Shown here piece after piece: positions 61,911 through 64,000 of a stretch of DNA of 64,000 bases. The translations under genes were made by a program, and so were the position numbers. Source of the DNA: Collinsella sp. (lineage in GTDB: Bacteria; Actinomycetota; Coriobacteriia; Coriobacteriales; Coriobacteriaceae); contig DXMW01000018.1 of the NCBI GenBank assembly GCA_019414045.1, positions 3,046-67,045 on the forward strand, read 5' to 3'. Each line of letters starts with the position of its first letter. The stretch's first letter is position 1. The notes beneath the pieces were generated by a model. The model searched no databases and had not been told where the DNA came from. It saw only the letters and a program-made list of their open reading frames with translations.

Positions 61911-62171
61911 ATGATGTGGGAATATGTCCGCCTCGAGGACGATACGCAAGTTTCGTATTCCGAAGTCCGTGAGGACAACACGGTGAAGGTCGTTGTGGAG
62001 CGCCCGCGCGATTGGGGTTTTGACGCGGCGGAGTGTATCTTGCCGGCATTCAATTGGGTGTCACATGAGGGCTTTAGCGAAGCGGACCTCAAAGAACTCG
62101 ATGATTTCGTGCGTAACAATGCCCCGCTCATCCTGCGTTTTGCCTACGAAGGCGGACGAGTCTATGCCTAG
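61911..62171 (+). CDS. Small unknown protein
   Basis: This 86-aa acidic soluble protein (MMWEYVRLEDDTQVSYSEV...) has no motif I recognise. GGAGCGAGC lies eight bases before the first ATG. It begins 54 bp after dnaX and is convergent with the following gene. Codon use is consistent with a real gene. Confidence 0.65.
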   Translation: MMWEYVRLEDDTQVSYSEVREDNTVKVVVERPRDWGFDAAECILPAFNWVSHEGFSEADLKELDDFVRNNAPLILRFAYEGGRVYA

Positions 62172-62193
62172 TCTCTTCCGACTCGGCCATATA

Positions 62194-62661
62194 TCACTTT
62201 CTTTTGTCCGGGCGCATCTGTATTTCGGACATGTGTAGTGTGGTGCCGCGTATATCGCATTCGAGCAGACAAGCGCGTGACGGTCGGCCTAGGGTGCTGA
62301 GGTCGACACGATACGTCGCGCGGCTGTCCGTGTACTCGACTTGCTCGGCGTTGACGGTTGCTCCGATTGTAAATAAAGAGCCCAGTTCGGCATCGACAAT
62401 CTTGGAGTCCTTTATCTTGACCTTGAACTCTTGGTAGAGGGACGGGCTGTTGTAGTAAATGGTTCGAGTTCCGTCGGTGCACTCATCGGTCGCTTCCCAT
62501 TTGACGACGGGCTGGTCCGAGCTGGCTATCAGCAGCTCTGCTCCAAAGGCTATAGCATGGGTGATGACAACCAATAATGCCCAGCCGACAAAGAGATAGA
62601 GAACCACATATGCAACGGGGTGTTTTGAGCGGATGTTTTGGAGCGCGTCGGGGGCATTCAT
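62194..62661 (-). CDS. Membrane-anchored unknown protein
   Basis: The 155-aa protein has one N-terminal transmembrane helix (about 17-45; YVVLYLFVGWALLVVITHAIAF) and a soluble extracytoplasmic domain with three cysteines (DECTDG, RACLLEC). No family recognised. It is convergent with the small gene at 61911 with a gap of 22 bp. Confidence 0.65.
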   Translation of the reverse strand: MNAPDALQNIRSKHPVAYVVLYLFVGWALLVVITHAIAFGAELLIASSDQPVVKWEATDECTDGTRTIYYNSPSLYQEFKVKIKDSKIVDAELGSLFTIGATVNAEQVEYTDSRATYRVDLSTLGRPSRACLLECDIRGTTLHMSEIQMRPDKRK

Positions 62662-63000
62662 GGGGCACCTCCAAATTGCTATCTATGACAATTAAATTAT
62701 ACCCTGCCGCCATGTGCTTCGCCTCGAGCAGCGGTTTGGCATTTAGCTATTTAGTGGCACACATGAAATGCCGGATTCGGCTCTACTAGATTGAGTATGC
62801 GATATTATGCAACCTTGCATAATTCGGCCTTGCATAATCTTTGCGCGTGGTTTGTATTGGAGGACATGTATATCGACTGAGGTAGCGTGTCCGCCCCGCT
62901 TGCTTGCCCCGCGCCGTGGTACGATTTTTGAGTTTGAAAGTCCCGTCGCGCTCCGGCTGCCCTTGCAGCTTGTCGCGCGGCCGCACGTAAAGGAGCCATC
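62662..63000. other. Gap between 62661 and ybaB
   Basis: No gene is seen in these 340 bp. The notable content is the TTGCATAAT repeat group (62804-62838) and, at the end, the AAAGGAG ribosome site of ybaB. Confidence 0.6.
62804..62838. repeat. Three TTGCATAAT boxes
   Basis: ATTATGCAA-CC-TTGCATAAT (62804-62823) is a perfect 9-2-9 palindrome, and a third TTGCATAAT follows at 62830-62838, spaced 15 bp from the second; the last two are preceded by the same CC. It lies about 160 bp before ybaB and may be an operator or a small repeat. Confidence 0.6.
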
Positions 63001-63321
63001 ATGGCCGGTATGAACATGCAGCAAATGATGAAGCAGGCTCGCAAGATGCAGGAGCAGCTTGCCGCCGCGCAGGAAAACCTTAAGTCCCAGACCGTCGACG
63101 CCTCTGCCGGCGGCGGCATGGTCAAGGTGACCGTTAACGGCGAGATGGAGCTCGTCAACCTCACCATCGACCCCGATGCCCTCGATCCCGAGGACGTCGA
63201 TATGCTGCAGGACATGATCATGGCTGCCGTCAACGAGGCCGTTCGCGGCGTCAACGAGCTCGCCAACAAGCAGATGGGCGCCATCACTGGCGGCCTCAAC
63301 ATCCCGGGCATGCCGTTCTAA
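63001..63321 (+). CDS. ybaB: YbaB/EbfC family nucleoid-associated protein
   Basis: The 106-aa protein has the typical start [20 protein letters not shown], the central [11 protein letters not shown] strand-turn, and the C-terminal helix ([17 protein letters not shown]). It binds DNA as a dimer and is regularly encoded between dnaX and recR. AAAGGAG precedes the ATG. Confidence 0.96.
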   Translation: MAGMNMQQMMKQARKMQEQLAAAQENLKSQTVDASAGGGMVKVTVNGEMELVNLTIDPDALDPEDVDMLQDMIMAAVNEAVRGVNELANKQMGAITGGLNIPGMPF

Positions 63322-63334
63322 GACGCGCATATAT

Positions 63335-63931
63335 ATGAGTGCCAACCATAGCCTGCAAAAACTGCTCGATGAGCTGGGCCGCCTGCCGGGCATTGGCCCC
63401 AAGTCGGCTCAGCGCATCGCCTATTACCTGCTCGAGGCCGATGCCGAGGAAGCGCGTCGCCTGGCCGAGGCCATCCTGGAGGTTAAGCAGGAGGTTCACT
63501 TTTGCAGCCGCTGTTTTAACTACGCCACGGCCGACGAGTGCTCCATCTGCCAGGATTCGATGCGCGATACCACTCGCATTTGCGTGGTGGGCGAGCCGCG
63601 CGATGTCCAGGCGATTGAGCGCACGGGCAGCTACCATGGTCTCTACCACGTATTGGGCGGCGTGATCAGTCCCATGGACAAGATTGGCCCCGAGCAGCTG
63701 CACATTCGTGAGCTGTTGGCGCGCTTGGGGCACGAGGATATCACCGAGGTCATTATCGCCACCAACCCCAATATCGAGGGCGAGACCACGGCGAGCTACC
63801 TGGCGCGTACCATTAAGCCGCTGGGCGTTGAGGTGTCGCGTCTGGCGAGCGGCCTTCCCGTGGGCGGCGACCTGGAGTATGCCGACGAGCTTACGCTTGG
63901 GCGCGCCATCGAGGCCCGTCGCACGATTTAG
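63335..63931 (+). CDS. recR: Recombination mediator RecR
   Basis: The 198-aa protein has the helix-hairpin-helix start ([20 protein letters not shown]), a four-cysteine zinc finger (CSRCFN...CSICQD) and a Toprim domain ([21 protein letters not shown] spans it; then [14 protein letters not shown]). It acts with RecF/RecO in gap repair and RecA loading. It begins 14 bp after ybaB. No clear ribosome site is visible (GCGCATATAT before the ATG), so it may rely on coupling with ybaB. Confidence 0.96.
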   Translation: MSANHSLQKLLDELGRLPGIGPKSAQRIAYYLLEADAEEARRLAEAILEVKQEVHFCSRCFNYATADECSICQDSMRDTTRICVVGEPRDVQAIERTGSYHGLYHVLGGVISPMDKIGPEQLHIRELLARLGHEDITEVIIATNPNIEGETTASYLARTIKPLGVEVSRLASGLPVGGDLEYADELTLGRAIEARRTI

Positions 63932-63968
63932 GTGGCGAGCCTGCTCCTGCCGTATGTCTTCATCGCGA

Positions 63969-63997
63969 CGCACGGGGTAGTCATAATTCCCCGTGCG
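63969..63997. terminator. Hairpin after recR
   Basis: CGCACGGGG (63969-63977) is inverted at 63989-63997. It lies at the window edge; whether a T-run follows cannot be seen. Confidence 0.5.
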
Positions 63998-64000
63998 ACT

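Overview
The window reads as a chromosome segment of a GC-rich, anaerobic actinobacterium. The best fit is class Coriobacteriia, probably Collinsella or a close relative; this is inferred from gene content and style, not from a search. Supporting signs are the actinobacterial order of the FHA / PP2C / rodA-pbpA / pknB cell-wall signalling operon, a dnaK-grpE-dnaJ-hspR heat-shock operon, hydrogenase maturation genes, a mannose-family PTS, and many short dispersed palindromic repeats between genes.

Layout. 0.1-6.9 kb (minus strand): nickel-responsive regulation and [NiFe]-hydrogenase maturation (an 82-aa protein, nikR, hypF, hypC, hypD, hypE) and a HAD phosphatase; hypA lies apart at 37.2 kb and no hydrogenase structural gene is present. 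7.0-9.9 kb: thioredoxin, an unknown protein, an orphan truncated GHKL kinase and a membrane protein whose stop codon lies in the end of an IS3-family element (9947-11251). That element abuts a decayed IS orfA, a MITE-like repeat and several hairpins. 12.2-16.1 kb: nadABC and its probable NiaR-type repressor, with a perfect palindrome upstream. 16.2-21.2 kb: ferredoxin, then dnaK-grpE-dnaJ-hspR. 21.5-23.8 kb: an aconitase-family hydratase. 23.8-25.9 kb: four copies of a hairpin repeat around two exported proteins. 26.0-28.6 kb: clpB, which shares an operator-like motif with dnaK. 28.8-32.1 kb: a small KPAP-repeat protein, an AAA/DUF4143-type ATPase with a palindromic leader, and a membrane-anchored protein. 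32.3-37.0 kb: a membrane protein and a TetR regulator divergent from a large iron-sulfur flavoprotein, with two identical-format palindromes between them. 38.0-41.3 kb: mannose-family PTS (IIAB, IIC, IID) and a ManO/DUF956 protein. 41.3-42.1 kb: dispersed repeats, tRNA-Arg(CCU) and tandem copies of its 3' end.

42.1-52.2 kb (minus strand) is a tightly coupled cell-envelope operon: a membrane Ser/Thr kinase, fhaA, fhaB, pstP with a long N-terminal extension, a single-polypeptide RodA-PBP fusion, and a PASTA kinase. 52.6-58.4 kb is a less GC-rich accessory block: a membrane LuxR regulator that looks internally duplicated (membrane domain-HTH-membrane domain-HTH), a secreted cysteine-containing protein, two ABC-2-like membrane proteins, an ABC ATPase and an exported protein, with overlapping or closely spaced genes. 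This is the best candidate for an undescribed system. 58.5-64 kb: a YcxB-like membrane protein, dnaX, two unknown small proteins, ybaB and recR.

The main themes are hydrogenase and nickel homeostasis, NAD synthesis, protein quality control, sugar uptake and phosphorylation-controlled wall growth. Several intergenic regions are built from at least four families of short palindromic repeats.
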